Shown: piece by piece, positions 34,318 to 43,620 of the stretch
Layout: every line of letters starts with the position of its first letter
Numbering within the stretch: the first letter of the stretch is position 1
DNA from: Photobacterium lutimaris
Lineage (GTDB): Bacteria > Pseudomonadota > Gammaproteobacteria > Enterobacterales > Vibrionaceae
NCBI RefSeq assembly: GCF_003025555.1
Contig: NZ_PYMH01000012.1
Location: 62,001-126,000, forward strand
DNA length: 64,000 nucleotides
Reading direction: 5' to 3'
Program-made: the position numbers and the translations under genes
The notes under the pieces: generated by a model
Database searches by the model: none
What the model was told of the DNA's origin: nothing
Seen by the model: the letters and a program-made list of their open reading frames with translations, nothing else

Positions 34318-36042
34318 CTAAAGTGCGGTGATGTGCTCGACCAATAACTGGGCGCTGCGGTTACCGCGGAACTCGTTGACATCCAGTCGGTACGCCAGTT
34401 CCACCTGCTGGACCGAGGCATCCGGCCAGCGACGGACATCAACATTAAAGGCGATAGCGTCTATCACACTGCCACCGGCCAATGGCTCGAGCATCATCTT
34501 GAGGTGTTTGCTGCCCACCAGTTTCTGGTGTAGCAAACGGAAACGGCCATCGAACATCGGCTCAGGGAACTGCTGCCCCCACGGCCCGCCGGCCCGCAAG
34601 ACTTCTGCCACCTGCAAGTTCAACTCCTGCGGCATCAATTCACCGTCGCTGAGCAACACGCCACGCAATGCATCTTCGTCGAGCTCGGCACGTACCGCTT
34701 GGTCAAAGGCGTGGTTAAAGGCGTCCAATTGCGCCTCAGGAATAGTCAGTCCAGCCGCCATAGCATGGCCGCCGAACTTTAGGATCATGCCCGGGTTCTG
34801 GGTATCAATCAGATCCAGTACGTCACGCATATGCAAACCGGGGATAGATCGGCACGACCCCTTGATTTCACCATTGCCAGCGTCAGCAAAGGCAATCACT
34901 GGGCGGTGGTATTGCTCTTTGATACGCGAGGCAAGGATCCCGATCACGCCTTGGTGCCAGTCACGCTGGAACAGCGACAAACCGTAAGGCATGTCCTGCT
35001 TGTTAAACTTAAGGCGCTCGCAAATTGCCACCGCCTCTTCTTTCATTCCCTGCTCAATTTCTTTGCGGGTTTGATTCAAGGCATCAAGCTCGGTGGCCAT
35101 CCTGCGTGCCGCCTGAATGTTGTCACACAGCAATAACTCCACCCCGAATGACATGTCATCCAAGCGTCCTGCCGCATTGATCCTCGGCCCTAGGGCAAAC
35201 CCCAAATCGGTAGCAACCAAGCGCGCCGGATCGCGGTTGGCGACTTCAATCAGGGCACGGATTCCCGCTCGGCACTTGCCAGCCCGAATACGCTGCAAGC
35301 CCTGGTGAACCAAAATACGATTATTGCCATCCAGTGCCACCACATCAGCCACAGTCCCCAGCGCCACCAAGTCCAGCAACTCGGCTAAATTAGGCTCAGG
35401 CAGCCCCTGCTCGGCAAACCAGTTATCCTCTCGCAACGACGCACGCACGGCCAGCATCAGGTAGAAGGCAACCCCCACCCCACACAATGCCTTGGAGGGA
35501 AAGTCACACTCATGCAGATTAGGGTTCACGATAGCGTCCGCTTCCGGCAACACATCTCCCGGTAAGTGGTGATCGGTGACCAGCACTTGAATACCGCGCG
35601 CTTTCGCGGCGGCAACCCCTGCAATTGAAGAGACCCCGTTATCCACCGTCATGATCAGTTCAGCCCCGCGTTCGGCAGCCTGCTCAACCACTTCCGGACT
35701 TAAGCCATAGCCATCATCAAAGCGATTGGGAACCAGATAATCGACATTACGGCTGCCCAGCATCCGTAGGGCCAGCACTGACAATGCTGAGCTGGTGGCA
35801 CCATCGGCATCAAAATCACCGACCACGATGATCCGACGCTGTGCGGCTAGTGCCTGCTTGAGCAGCGCTACGGCTGGGGCAATGCCGTACAACTGGTTAT
35901 AACCCAGCAATCCACGTACCCCGCGCTCCAATTCGGCTTCGCTGGAAATACCTCGGGCAGCATAGATCCGCTGCAAGATAGGCGGGGTTAAGTCGGTAAA
36001 CTGGCTGGTGTCGGCTTCTGGACGGCGTTTAATTTCAATCAT
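34318..36042 (-). CDS. recJ: single-strand DNA 5'-3' exonuclease RecJ
   Basis: RecJ is a Mg/Mn-dependent 5'-3' exonuclease for single-stranded DNA in recombination and mismatch repair. The 574-residue product shows the DHH-family motifs GDFDADG (75-81), MTVDNGV and VTDHHLPG, and DHHA1 with GRINAAGRL and KFGGHAMAAG. It lies between dsbC and prfB, as in E. coli. MutH, a partner pathway, is also in this window. Confidence 0.97.
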   Translation of the reverse strand: MIEIKRRPEADTSQFTDLTPPILQRIYAARGISSEAELERGVRGLLGYNQLYGIAPAVALLKQALAAQRRIIVVGDFDADGATSSALSVLALRMLGSRNVDYLVPNRFDDGYGLSPEVVEQAAERGAELIMTVDNGVSSIAGVAAAKARGIQVLVTDHHLPGDVLPEADAIVNPNLHECDFPSKALCGVGVAFYLMLAVRASLREDNWFAEQGLPEPNLAELLDLVALGTVADVVALDGNNRILVHQGLQRIRAGKCRAGIRALIEVANRDPARLVATDLGFALGPRINAAGRLDDMSFGVELLLCDNIQAARRMATELDALNQTRKEIEQGMKEEAVAICERLKFNKQDMPYGLSLFQRDWHQGVIGILASRIKEQYHRPVIAFADAGNGEIKGSCRSIPGLHMRDVLDLIDTQNPGMILKFGGHAMAAGLTIPEAQLDAFNHAFDQAVRAELDEDALRGVLLSDGELMPQELNLQVAEVLRAGGPWGQQFPEPMFDGRFRLLHQKLVGSKHLKMMLEPLAGGSVIDAIAFNVDVRRWPDASVQQVELAYRLDVNEFRGNRSAQLLVEHITAL

Positions 36043-36144
36043 CGGGACAGTCTATAGCTGGGGATAAGTTAAAGTCGCTTGGGCATATGTGCCACAAGCC
36101 ATTATAGGCACAGGACCTGAGTGGGCAACAGAATTTCAACGCAT

Positions 36145-36169
36145 AAAAAAAGCCCCGGCTGGCCGGGGC
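36145..36169 (-). terminator. rho-independent terminator of dsbC
   Basis: The stem GCCCCGGC/GCCGGGGC with a 2-base loop is followed by seven T on the minus strand, between dsbC and recJ. Confidence 0.9.
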
Positions 36170-36179
36170 AGTATTTGTT

Positions 36180-36902
36180 TTAGCCACGGTTATCCAGCAT
36201 CTGGCGCAGCATTTGTGCCGGCTGGTAACCCGGCAGCATGGTGCCGTCTTCCAAAATCATCGCCGGCGTACCGGATACACCCATGGCAACACCAAGCTGG
36301 TAATGTTTTTTCACCAGATCATTCTGCGGCTTGACCCCGGCTGGGTTGAAGGAGCCCTCTTTGGCCTGTGTCATCGCCATTGCCGGATCTTTGGCCCCCC
36401 AAATCGCACTCATCTCATCGAAGTTACGCGAACGTTCACCACCGCGCGGGAAGGCCAGATAACGAATGGTAATACCGGCATCATTGTAAGCCTGCATTTC
36501 GCTATGCAGCTTGCGGCAGTAACCACAGCTGGTATCGGTAAAGACCGTCACCACATATTTTTCGTCTTTGGCCGGATAGACGATCATTTCGTCCTCCATC
36601 CCCTGTAGCTTGGCCTTGTTCAACTTGGCCATCTTCTGCTCAGTCAGGTTGATCGGCTCAGCATCGGTAGCCTGATACAGGCTACCAAGAATGAAATGGC
36701 CACCATCATCGGAAACATAAAAAATGCCACGCTCAGTCACGACTTCATTGAGCCCTGGTAACGGTGAAGCACTGATAGAAACCGGCGCCAGCCCAAGATT
36801 GCTCAACTTGCTTGTAATTGCCGCCTCATCAGGCTTGGCTGATGCCGTAAAGGCAGTCATTGCCACTGTGGTTGCAAGTAACGTACGACCCAAAAAGTGC
36901 AT
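36180..36902 (-). CDS. dsbC: periplasmic disulfide isomerase DsbC
   Basis: DsbC is a dimeric periplasmic isomerase that rearranges wrong disulfides and is kept reduced by DsbD. The 240-residue product (E. coli 236) starts at ATG 36902, after AGGA, with a signal peptide ending TASAKP. The active site CGYC is at 126-129 in TDTSCGYCRKLH and the cis-proline loop is SGTPAM. A longer frame to 37016 would bury the signal peptide and is rejected. It follows xerD in the conserved xerD-dsbC-recJ order. Confidence 0.96.
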   Translation of the reverse strand: MHFLGRTLLATTVAMTAFTASAKPDEAAITSKLSNLGLAPVSISASPLPGLNEVVTERGIFYVSDDGGHFILGSLYQATDAEPINLTEQKMAKLNKAKLQGMEDEMIVYPAKDEKYVVTVFTDTSCGYCRKLHSEMQAYNDAGITIRYLAFPRGGERSRNFDEMSAIWGAKDPAMAMTQAKEGSFNPAGVKPQNDLVKKHYQLGVAMGVSGTPAMILEDGTMLPGYQPAQMLRQMLDNRG

Positions 36903-37097
36903 GTGACTCTTTCCTTTCAAAAAATAAATTCGTGCCGGAGTATGGCGATCACCGCCAGCACCCATCACTACTGGATATATGACCCCGGTAGTGCAAAAAA
37001 ATTTCACATTCCGCAAAATAACTCATCCTCTCTAGTATATACCTAAGTATCAACCAGATGCAGGTTAGCCTTCACGGTAAGCAAGGCGAAGCAGCCG

Positions 37098-37994
37098 TCA
37101 AGCACGCGGGTGGTGCGCACCATGCAGCTGCTTGAGTCGCTCGGTTGCGACATGGGTATAGATCTGGGTGGTCGATAGATCGCTATGACCGAGCAGCATC
37201 TGCACCACCCGCAAATCCGCCCCGTAATTGAGCAAATGGGTGGCAAAGGCATGGCGCATTACGTGCGGCGACAATGTCTCAGCGTCAATGCCCGCCTTTA
37301 CGGCATAGTGTTTGATCCGGTGCCAGAATGTCTGGCGGGTCATCTGTTTGGCCCGCTTGCTCGGGAATACCACATCCGAGCTTTTCTCTCCCAACAATTG
37401 CGGCCGGCCGCTTTGCAGGAACTGCTCTATCCAGTCGATAGCATCCTCACCCATCGGCACCAGACGCTCTTTATTACCTTTACCGATCACCCGCACCACC
37501 CCTTGGCGCAAGCTGACATTTTCCATGGTTAAGCTGACCAGTTCTGTTACTCGCAACCCAGTGGCGTACAGCAACTCCAGCATCGCCTTATCACGCAGTT
37601 CGATAGGATCGTTGGGATCGGGTGCCGATAACAAGGCACCGACTTGCTCTTCGGTAATATCCTTGGGCAGGCGCTTGGGTAGCTTGGGGCTCACCAGCAT
37701 GGCGCTGGGATCATCGTCACGCATTTTTTCCCGATTCAAATACTGGAACAACCGGCGGATTGCCGACACCATTCGGGCCCGGGAAGTCTGTTTATAGTCA
37801 GCATCGAACAACCACTGCTGGTAACGCTGCAGCTCATCGCTTGACACCCGCTCCAGTGCCAGACCTTGCTCATCGAGCCAGTTTTCCAATTTTTTCAGAT
37901 CATTGCGGTATGAAATCAGGGTGTTTTCAGATAATCCCCGCTCCATCCACATCGCATCGAGAAACCGCTCGATGATCACTTCATCGTTTTCCAC
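37098..37994 (-). CDS. xerD: tyrosine recombinase XerD
   Basis: With XerC, XerD resolves chromosome dimers at dif under FtsK control. The 298-residue product has an N-terminal SAM-like DNA-binding domain. The catalytic residues are Arg148, Lys172, His244, Arg247, His270 and Tyr279, all at the E. coli numbers (SPHVMRHAFATHL; LGHSDLSTTQIYTHV). The one small difference is Met for Leu in HVMRH. It is divergent from fldB, as in E. coli. No integron or phage genes are near, so it is the housekeeping copy. Confidence 0.98.
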   Translation of the reverse strand: MENDEVIIERFLDAMWMERGLSENTLISYRNDLKKLENWLDEQGLALERVSSDELQRYQQWLFDADYKQTSRARMVSAIRRLFQYLNREKMRDDDPSAMLVSPKLPKRLPKDITEEQVGALLSAPDPNDPIELRDKAMLELLYATGLRVTELVSLTMENVSLRQGVVRVIGKGNKERLVPMGEDAIDWIEQFLQSGRPQLLGEKSSDVVFPSKRAKQMTRQTFWHRIKHYAVKAGIDAETLSPHVMRHAFATHLLNYGADLRVVQMLLGHSDLSTTQIYTHVATERLKQLHGAHHPRA

Positions 37995-38190
37995 TACAAC
38001 CTCGGTGTACGCTTTCGCAAAAACACATGGATAAATACACAGTACCCAATGGTAGACGATTTCCTGCTAAATGTAACGACTCGGCCCAGTTGCAGCCGGA
38101 ATTTCTGACTCAATCACTCAGAAATAGTCAAGACCGCCCAAGCTAGGTAGAATCCCCTATCATTTATTCGTTACACATTGGACAAGCAGC

Positions 38191-38709
38191 ATGAAGATTG
38201 GCTTATTCTACGGCTCAACCACCTGCTATACCGAAATGGCCTCGGAGAAAATCCGCGAATGCATCGGTGCTGAACTGGTTGATTTACATAATATCAAAGA
38301 AGCAGATATCAGCGGGATGAACCAGTACGACATGCTGATCCTTGGGATCTCTACGTGGGATTTCGGCGAGCTGCAAGAAGACTGGGAAGCCGTGTGGGAA
38401 CAACTTGACGGGCTTAGTCTTAATGGCAAAACCGTGGCCCTATTCGGCCTTGGCGATCAGGAAGGCTATACCGAATGGTTCCTCGATGCGATGGGCATGC
38501 TGCACGAGAAACTGCTGCCGACCGGCGCCCAGTTTGTCGGTTACTGGCCAAACGAGGGGTATGACTTCGAAGCCTCAAAAGCGCTCACCGACGACGGTAC
38601 GCTATTTGTCGGATTGGCTCTGGATGAAGATAGCCAGTATGAATTAAGCGATGAGCGTATCACGACCTGGTGTGAACAAATCCTGACTGAGTACAGCGAA
38701 ACGCTATAA
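38191..38709 (+). CDS. fldB: flavodoxin FldB
   Basis: This is a 172-residue long-chain flavodoxin, a low-potential FMN electron carrier. The phosphate-binding loop is GLFYGSTTCYTE (4-15) and the FMN-ring loops are ISTWDFGELQEDWE and LFGLGDQEGYTEWF. The cysteine in the P-loop and its place beside xerD identify it as FldB rather than FldA. Confidence 0.94.
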   Translation: MKIGLFYGSTTCYTEMASEKIRECIGAELVDLHNIKEADISGMNQYDMLILGISTWDFGELQEDWEAVWEQLDGLSLNGKTVALFGLGDQEGYTEWFLDAMGMLHEKLLPTGAQFVGYWPNEGYDFEASKALTDDGTLFVGLALDEDSQYELSDERITTWCEQILTEYSETL

Positions 38710-38752
38710 CGCTTTGCTCATCGCAGGCCGCCAAAAGGGTCGCTTGAAATAC

Positions 38753-38781
38753 AAAAAAAGGGATGCGAGGCATCCCTTTTT
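38753..38781. terminator. bidirectional terminator between fldB and brnQ
   Basis: The stem AAAGGGATGC/GCATCCCTTT with loop GAG lies between the convergent fldB and brnQ and has A and T runs on its two sides. Confidence 0.9.
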
Positions 38782-38824
38782 GTCAGCCGCCCTTTTATTC
38801 AAAGCGACTCTCTATATATGACCG

Positions 38825-40144
38825 TTACGCCGTTTGGCTTTCCTGCTGGCCTTGCTTCACCGCCTTTTGGGCACCGACAAAGCAAGTCACAACCAGCGCC
38901 GCAAACGTCGGCATCAACCACGCCATACCGTAATCAAACAATGGCAGAACACGGAATGCAGAAACATTAAAACCTGCGACCTTAGCGGCATCAATCATGC
39001 TGAACGACAGCGCCACCAGCATAACAACGCGGTAAGACAATGCCGGATTTGGTAACCAACGGCGGATGAACGTCAGGATAACCAGTGCCATCGCAATTGG
39101 GTACAAGGCAAACAACGCCGGCAGCGACAGAACAATCAGCTGGTTCAGACCTACATTGGCAACCACACAGCAAGCTACAGACAGCAGTACTGCCCATTTT
39201 TCGTAAGACCAGCTAGTCAGCGACGAGAAGTACTCAGAACACGCACTGATCAGGCCAACCACGGTGGTCAAGCACGCCAGCAATACAATCAACGACAGCA
39301 TCATCTGGCCGGCAGGACCAAACAGCGCAGCCACGTAGATCGCTAGGATGTCACCGCCATTCGAGGCATTGGCCGCAATATTGACACTGGTCGCACCCAA
39401 GTAGAACAGGGAAACATACACAAATGCCAGACCCGCAGCGGCAATCAACCCCGCCATGATCAGGTATTTACGGGTTGCTTGCTCATCGGTCACACCTTTG
39501 CTGCGTACGGCATCGACAATCACCATACCGAATAGCAAGGCTGCCACAGCATCCAGGGTGTTATAGCCTTCGACAAAGCCTTTGAGGAACGGCATGGCAA
39601 CATAGTCACCCTTTGCCGCTTCAATCGCATCCTGCGGGTTAACGACAACGCTAACAGCCAGCACCACCAAAGCAATAAACAAGATCGGCGTCAGGAATTT
39701 GCCGACCATATCAACCAGATTGCCACGAGAGCGTGACAGGAGCATCGCTATGCCAAAAAAGACGATAGAGAAAACAGTAAGGCTTAGCTGTCCTGCATCG
39801 GCAATGAACGGTTTCACGCCCATTTCATACGCCACCAGACCAGCACGCGGAGCGGCAAACGCCGGGCCAATCACGATAAAGATCAACACCGCCAGTAAGG
39901 TTGCCACTTTCGACGGCAGGTCCTGGGTCATGCCTTTCCAACCGCCGGCAACGGCAACGGCAATGATGGCAACCAGCGGTAAGGTAACGCCAGTTGATAG
40001 GAATCCGAACATCGCCGGTACGAGATGATCACCAGCCTGCTGGCCAGCCTGCGGCGGGAATATGATATTGCCTGCGCCTAGAAAGAAAGCGAAGGTCATA
40101 AAACCCAACGCCATGATATCGGTAAAACTGAGTGACTTTTTCAA
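38825..40144 (-). CDS. brnQ: branched-chain amino acid:cation symporter BrnQ
   Basis: This is an inner-membrane importer of leucine, isoleucine and valine (LIVCS family) with about 12 membrane segments. The start is TTG at 40144, after AAGG at a fitting distance. The protein then reads MKKSLSFTDIMALGFMTFAF and is 439 residues, the same length as E. coli BrnQ. The longer frame to 40267 has an unrelated head. AFFLGAGNIIFPP is the family signature. It is a single-gene unit. Confidence 0.95.
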   Translation of the reverse strand: MKKSLSFTDIMALGFMTFAFFLGAGNIIFPPQAGQQAGDHLVPAMFGFLSTGVTLPLVAIIAVAVAGGWKGMTQDLPSKVATLLAVLIFIVIGPAFAAPRAGLVAYEMGVKPFIADAGQLSLTVFSIVFFGIAMLLSRSRGNLVDMVGKFLTPILFIALVVLAVSVVVNPQDAIEAAKGDYVAMPFLKGFVEGYNTLDAVAALLFGMVIVDAVRSKGVTDEQATRKYLIMAGLIAAAGLAFVYVSLFYLGATSVNIAANASNGGDILAIYVAALFGPAGQMMLSLIVLLACLTTVVGLISACSEYFSSLTSWSYEKWAVLLSVACCVVANVGLNQLIVLSLPALFALYPIAMALVILTFIRRWLPNPALSYRVVMLVALSFSMIDAAKVAGFNVSAFRVLPLFDYGMAWLMPTFAALVVTCFVGAQKAVKQGQQESQTA

Positions 40145-40507
40145 ACTGCACCTTCCACTCTTGATGTTATGTCTGCTGTATTTGTAAATATTGTTATTTT
40201 TTTGGCCACAAAAAAGGATTACCTGAATGTGACCTTGCTCGCAGCATAATGACGAAAAAGCACTCAATAAGCAACAAGGTAGTGAAAAACACCATAATCT
40301 TTGGCCTGGGTATCAGAGAACCAGCATATACAACCAAAATAAAAACCCCATACGAGATCAAAAACTAATAAAAACCACTTATTAAAAACATCAAAAACAG
40401 AAGCAATAACCATGTAACAACTATCCAACAGAAGGTTATCATTCTTAAATTCATCCCGAGCAGGCTATAATGCCAAGGTCAAAAACAGAACAAGGTCCAG
40501 CAACACC
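40145..40507. other. divergent promoter region of brnQ and trmN6
   Basis: This AT-rich stretch between divergent genes shows no open frame with a ribosome binding site, no RNA gene and no clear operator. Confidence 0.5.
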
Positions 40508-41224
40508 ATGGCAAAAGGGTTCACCTTCAAGCAATTCCACATTAACGATCACGGCTGTGGCATGCCCGTCAGTACGGATGGGGTTCTGCTCGGCGCCTGG
40601 GCAGCCCTGCCGCTATCTGGCCCGATCCTCGATATCGGCACCGGTAGCGGTTTGCTTGCGCTGATGGCAGCACAACGCACAGCTAAGCAAGGTAATCCCG
40701 TCACCGCGATTGAAATTGACAACGGTGCCGCGATGGCAGCGCAGTGCAACATCACCGATTCCCCGTGGGCAGATCGCATTGAGATAACGCATCAGACCAT
40801 TCAAGCATGGGCCAGCCAGCAACCAGCCGGATCCGTCGATACGATCGTCTGTAACCCGCCCTACTTCAACCATGGCGAGCAAGCTGGCTGCCAGGCCCGA
40901 GCAGCGGCACGTCATACAGATACCTTGCCGCATAGCGAGTTGCTGGCGGCAATTGGCCACCTTCTGAGCCCAACCGGAAGTGCTAGCCTTATCTTGCCGG
41001 TTTATGAAGGCGAGCAATTTATCGAAGCGGCGCGCGCCCAGCAGCTCTATTGCCAGCGACTATGCAAAGTGAAAACCACCGAACGCAAACCACCAAGCCG
41101 GCTGCTGATTGACTTGAGGTCAAGTCCGGCACCGTGCCAAACCGAACAGCTGGTGATCCACCAAAATGACCAATACAGTGAGGACTTTATTGCCCTAACC
41201 AAGGCGTTTTACCTGAATATGTAG
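40508..41224 (+). CDS. trmN6: tRNA1(Val) adenine-37 N6-methyltransferase
   Basis: TrmN6 (YfiC) methylates A37 of tRNA-Val. The 238-residue product has a Rossmann SAM site (LDIGTGSGLLALMAAQR) and the N6-adenine methylase motif NPPY (CNPPYFNHGEQ). The opening FTFKQFHINDHGCGMPVSTDGVLLG is typical. It lies directly before srmB, as the two genes are neighbours in E. coli. Confidence 0.95.
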   Translation: MAKGFTFKQFHINDHGCGMPVSTDGVLLGAWAALPLSGPILDIGTGSGLLALMAAQRTAKQGNPVTAIEIDNGAAMAAQCNITDSPWADRIEITHQTIQAWASQQPAGSVDTIVCNPPYFNHGEQAGCQARAAARHTDTLPHSELLAAIGHLLSPTGSASLILPVYEGEQFIEAARAQQLYCQRLCKVKTTERKPPSRLLIDLRSSPAPCQTEQLVIHQNDQYSEDFIALTKAFYLNM

Positions 41225-41398
41225 TGTGGATCCCACCTTAGGTTTGGCGAAATACGGAAGTTTTTATACTTTTATCGGTGATCGTTGCGGCAATAATCTC
41301 TATAATGCCGCCCCTTATGTTTTTTGCACGTAACCGGCGATCGATAGGCTCCCCATACTAAAAGGGGGATTCCCTGAGTTCCCAAGGAGAAATGACTG

Positions 41399-42622
41399 GT
41401 GAGAGAGTTTTCCGAATTAGAATTAGATAGCGAGCTGCTGCAGGCCATTGCCGATCTCGGCTACGATCGCCCTACCGTGATCCAAGCTGAAGCGATCCCG
41501 CACGCGCTGGATGGCCGAGATGTACTGGCATCCGCTCCTACCGGTACCGGAAAAACCGCAGCATTTCTTCTACCGATGATCCAGCACCTGCAAGATTTCC
41601 CGCGTAAAAAGCCGGGGCCTGCACGCGTACTGGTACTGACACCAACCCGAGAGCTGGCTATTCAGGTCGCCGATCAAGCCCGCGCGCTTGCCAAGCACAC
41701 CCAGCTGAAGGTTTTCACCATTACCGGCGGTATCTCCTACGATGAACATGCCGAGCTATTGGGTAAAACCCAAGATATTGTGGTGGCAACACCGGGCCGC
41801 CTGATGGAATACATCGAAAGCGAGCGCTTTGACTGCCGTGCAATTGAATGCCTGATCCTCGATGAAGCTGACCGCATGCTGGACATGGGCTTTGGTAAAA
41901 TTGTTCAGCGTCTTCATAACGAATGTCGCTGGCGTCGCCAAAGCCTGCTGTTCTCTGCCACCTTGGAAGGCAAAGGTGTCCGTGACTTCTCAAGCACCAT
42001 CCTCAACGAGCCGGTTGAAGTCAATGCCGAGCCGCCACGCCGTGAGCGCAAGAAAATCCATCAGTACTACCACCGCTGTGACGATATGGCTCACAAGCTG
42101 GCGCTGCTGGAGACGATCCTCAAAAGCGAAGCTGAGCGCACGATCATTTTCGTCAAGACCCGTGAACGTCTTGCGACACTGCGTGATCAGCTGGCTGCGA
42201 TGCAGATCCCTTGCTGCTGGATCCAAGGCGAAATGGCCCAAGCCTCGCGTAACAATACGATTCGCCGCTTCCGCGACGGCGAAATCAATATCATGCTGGC
42301 TACCGATGTTGCTGCCCGTGGTATCGACCTACCGGATATCAGCCATGTGATCAACTTCGACATGCCGCGTACTGCCGATGTTTACCTGCACCGAATTGGC
42401 CGTACAGCCCGTGCCGGTAAGAAGGGAACGGCGGTATCCCTTATCGAAGCACATGATCAGGGCATGATCGATCGTGTTGGCCGCTACATGAACGAAGAAG
42501 TGGCTGAGCGTTTTGTCGAAGGCATGCGCCCGAAACACAAAAAAGCCCTGACGGTGAAAAAGAAGAAGAAAAAAGATCCGAAAAAGAAAACGGCTGTGAA
42601 AAAGAAAAAAGCGAAAAAATAA
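41399..42622 (+). CDS. srmB: DEAD-box RNA helicase SrmB
   Basis: SrmB assists early assembly of the 50S ribosomal subunit. The 407-residue product has the Q motif (FSELELDSELLQAIADLGYDRP read from residue 4), Walker A APTGTGKT, DEAD (LILDEADRML), SAT (LLFSATLEG) and HRIGRTARAGKKG. It ends in a very lysine-rich RNA-binding tail. GTG at 41399 is the start, with AAGGAG nine bases upstream. An ATG at 41392 opens another frame that closes after 12 codons. RERKKIHQ supports SrmB over other DEAD-box proteins. Confidence 0.94.
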   Translation: MREFSELELDSELLQAIADLGYDRPTVIQAEAIPHALDGRDVLASAPTGTGKTAAFLLPMIQHLQDFPRKKPGPARVLVLTPTRELAIQVADQARALAKHTQLKVFTITGGISYDEHAELLGKTQDIVVATPGRLMEYIESERFDCRAIECLILDEADRMLDMGFGKIVQRLHNECRWRRQSLLFSATLEGKGVRDFSSTILNEPVEVNAEPPRRERKKIHQYYHRCDDMAHKLALLETILKSEAERTIIFVKTRERLATLRDQLAAMQIPCCWIQGEMAQASRNNTIRRFRDGEINIMLATDVAARGIDLPDISHVINFDMPRTADVYLHRIGRTARAGKKGTAVSLIEAHDQGMIDRVGRYMNEEVAERFVEGMRPKHKKALTVKKKKKKDPKKKTAVKKKKAKK

Positions 42623-42647
42623 TACTTCAGCTTTTAGCGAAAACACA

Positions 42648-42677
42648 AACGGGCTGGTATTCACCAGCCCGTTTTTT
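42648..42677 (+). terminator. rho-independent terminator of srmB
   Basis: The stem AACGGGCTGGT/ACCAGCCCGTT with a 4-base loop is followed by T6 on the plus strand. Confidence 0.92.
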
Positions 42678-42726
42678 CTAATACCCAACCCAATAATATG
42701 GGTACCACGACTCTACACAATAATAA

Positions 42727-43500
42727 CTACTGCGCTTCGCGCTTGAACACCAGTTCAGTCGCCGTCGATTCAGCTGGCACAAAGTAGTAGCCCGCCGTGT
42801 CGAACTGCTTGAGCTTTTCCACTGAATCCACTTGATTATCAATAATATAACGAGCCATCATGCCTCGCGCCTTCTTGGCGTAAAAGCTGATCACCTTGTA
42901 AGTGCCATTCTTGCAGTCTTTGAACACCGGAGTAACGATCTTACCCGCCACCTGCTTGATCTTGACCGCCTTAAAGTATTCGTTTGACGCCAGGTTGATC
43001 AGGGTATCATCACCTTGCTCAGCCAATGCCTGGTTGACCTTATCAGTAATGATATTGCCCCAGAATTGGTACAAATTGGTACCGCGCGGGTTAGCCAGCT
43101 TGGTCCCCATCTCAAGACGGTATGGCTGCATCAAGTCAAGCGGGCGCAATAGGCCATACAGGCCCGATAGCATTCGCAGGTGCTGCTGAGCATAAGCCAA
43201 TTGCACGTCATCCATGGTTTCGGCGGCCAAACCGGTGTAGACATCCCCCTTGAAGGCCAAAATCGCCTGACGGGCGTTATCGGTAGTAAATTCAGGCTGC
43301 CACTCAGCGAAGCGGGCCGCATTCAAACCGGCGATTTTATCGCTGACTTTCATCAGGCTGGCAATCTGGACTGGGGTCAGCTCTCGACACACTTCAATCA
43401 ACTCAGCCGAATGGTCAGTCAACTCAGGCAGGGTGAACGTCTCTGTTGCCAACGGAGAATCGTAATCGAGTGTTTTTGCCGGTGAAACCACAATTAACAT
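42727..43500 (-). CDS. yaaA: peroxide stress protein YaaA
   Basis: YaaA is a DNA-binding protein (DUF328) that lowers free iron and protects DNA during peroxide stress. The 257-residue product carries the family segments MLIVVSPAKTLDYDSP, GDVYTGL, LSGLYGLLRPLDLMQPYRLEMG and FYAKKARGMMARYI. In E. coli it lies beside yaaJ next to the thr operon. Here yaaA and the yaaJ homologue are still together, about 8 kb from thrC. Confidence 0.95.
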   Translation of the reverse strand: MLIVVSPAKTLDYDSPLATETFTLPELTDHSAELIEVCRELTPVQIASLMKVSDKIAGLNAARFAEWQPEFTTDNARQAILAFKGDVYTGLAAETMDDVQLAYAQQHLRMLSGLYGLLRPLDLMQPYRLEMGTKLANPRGTNLYQFWGNIITDKVNQALAEQGDDTLINLASNEYFKAVKIKQVAGKIVTPVFKDCKNGTYKVISFYAKKARGMMARYIIDNQVDSVEKLKQFDTAGYYFVPAESTATELVFKREAQ

Positions 43501-43548
43501 GGGATGCTTCCTTTTGATCTTATATGGCTAAGATGTTAACAGCCTGAC

Positions 43549-43577
43549 AAAAAAAAACCACGCGTTGTACGCGTGGT
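43549..43577 (-). terminator. rho-independent terminator of alsT
   Basis: The stem ACCACGCGT/ACGCGTGGT with a 3-base loop is followed by at least eight T on the minus strand, separating alsT from yaaA. Confidence 0.9.
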
Positions 43578-43620
43578 CTTTTCTATTGTTGTTATCGCCC
43601 AATTCGATGGCAAGCGAAGA

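Noticed and set aside
41392..41430. 12-codon frame starting at ATG just before srmB
   Set aside because: Its ribosome binding site spacing is only two bases, while the GTG in the srmB frame has nine; probably chance overlap.
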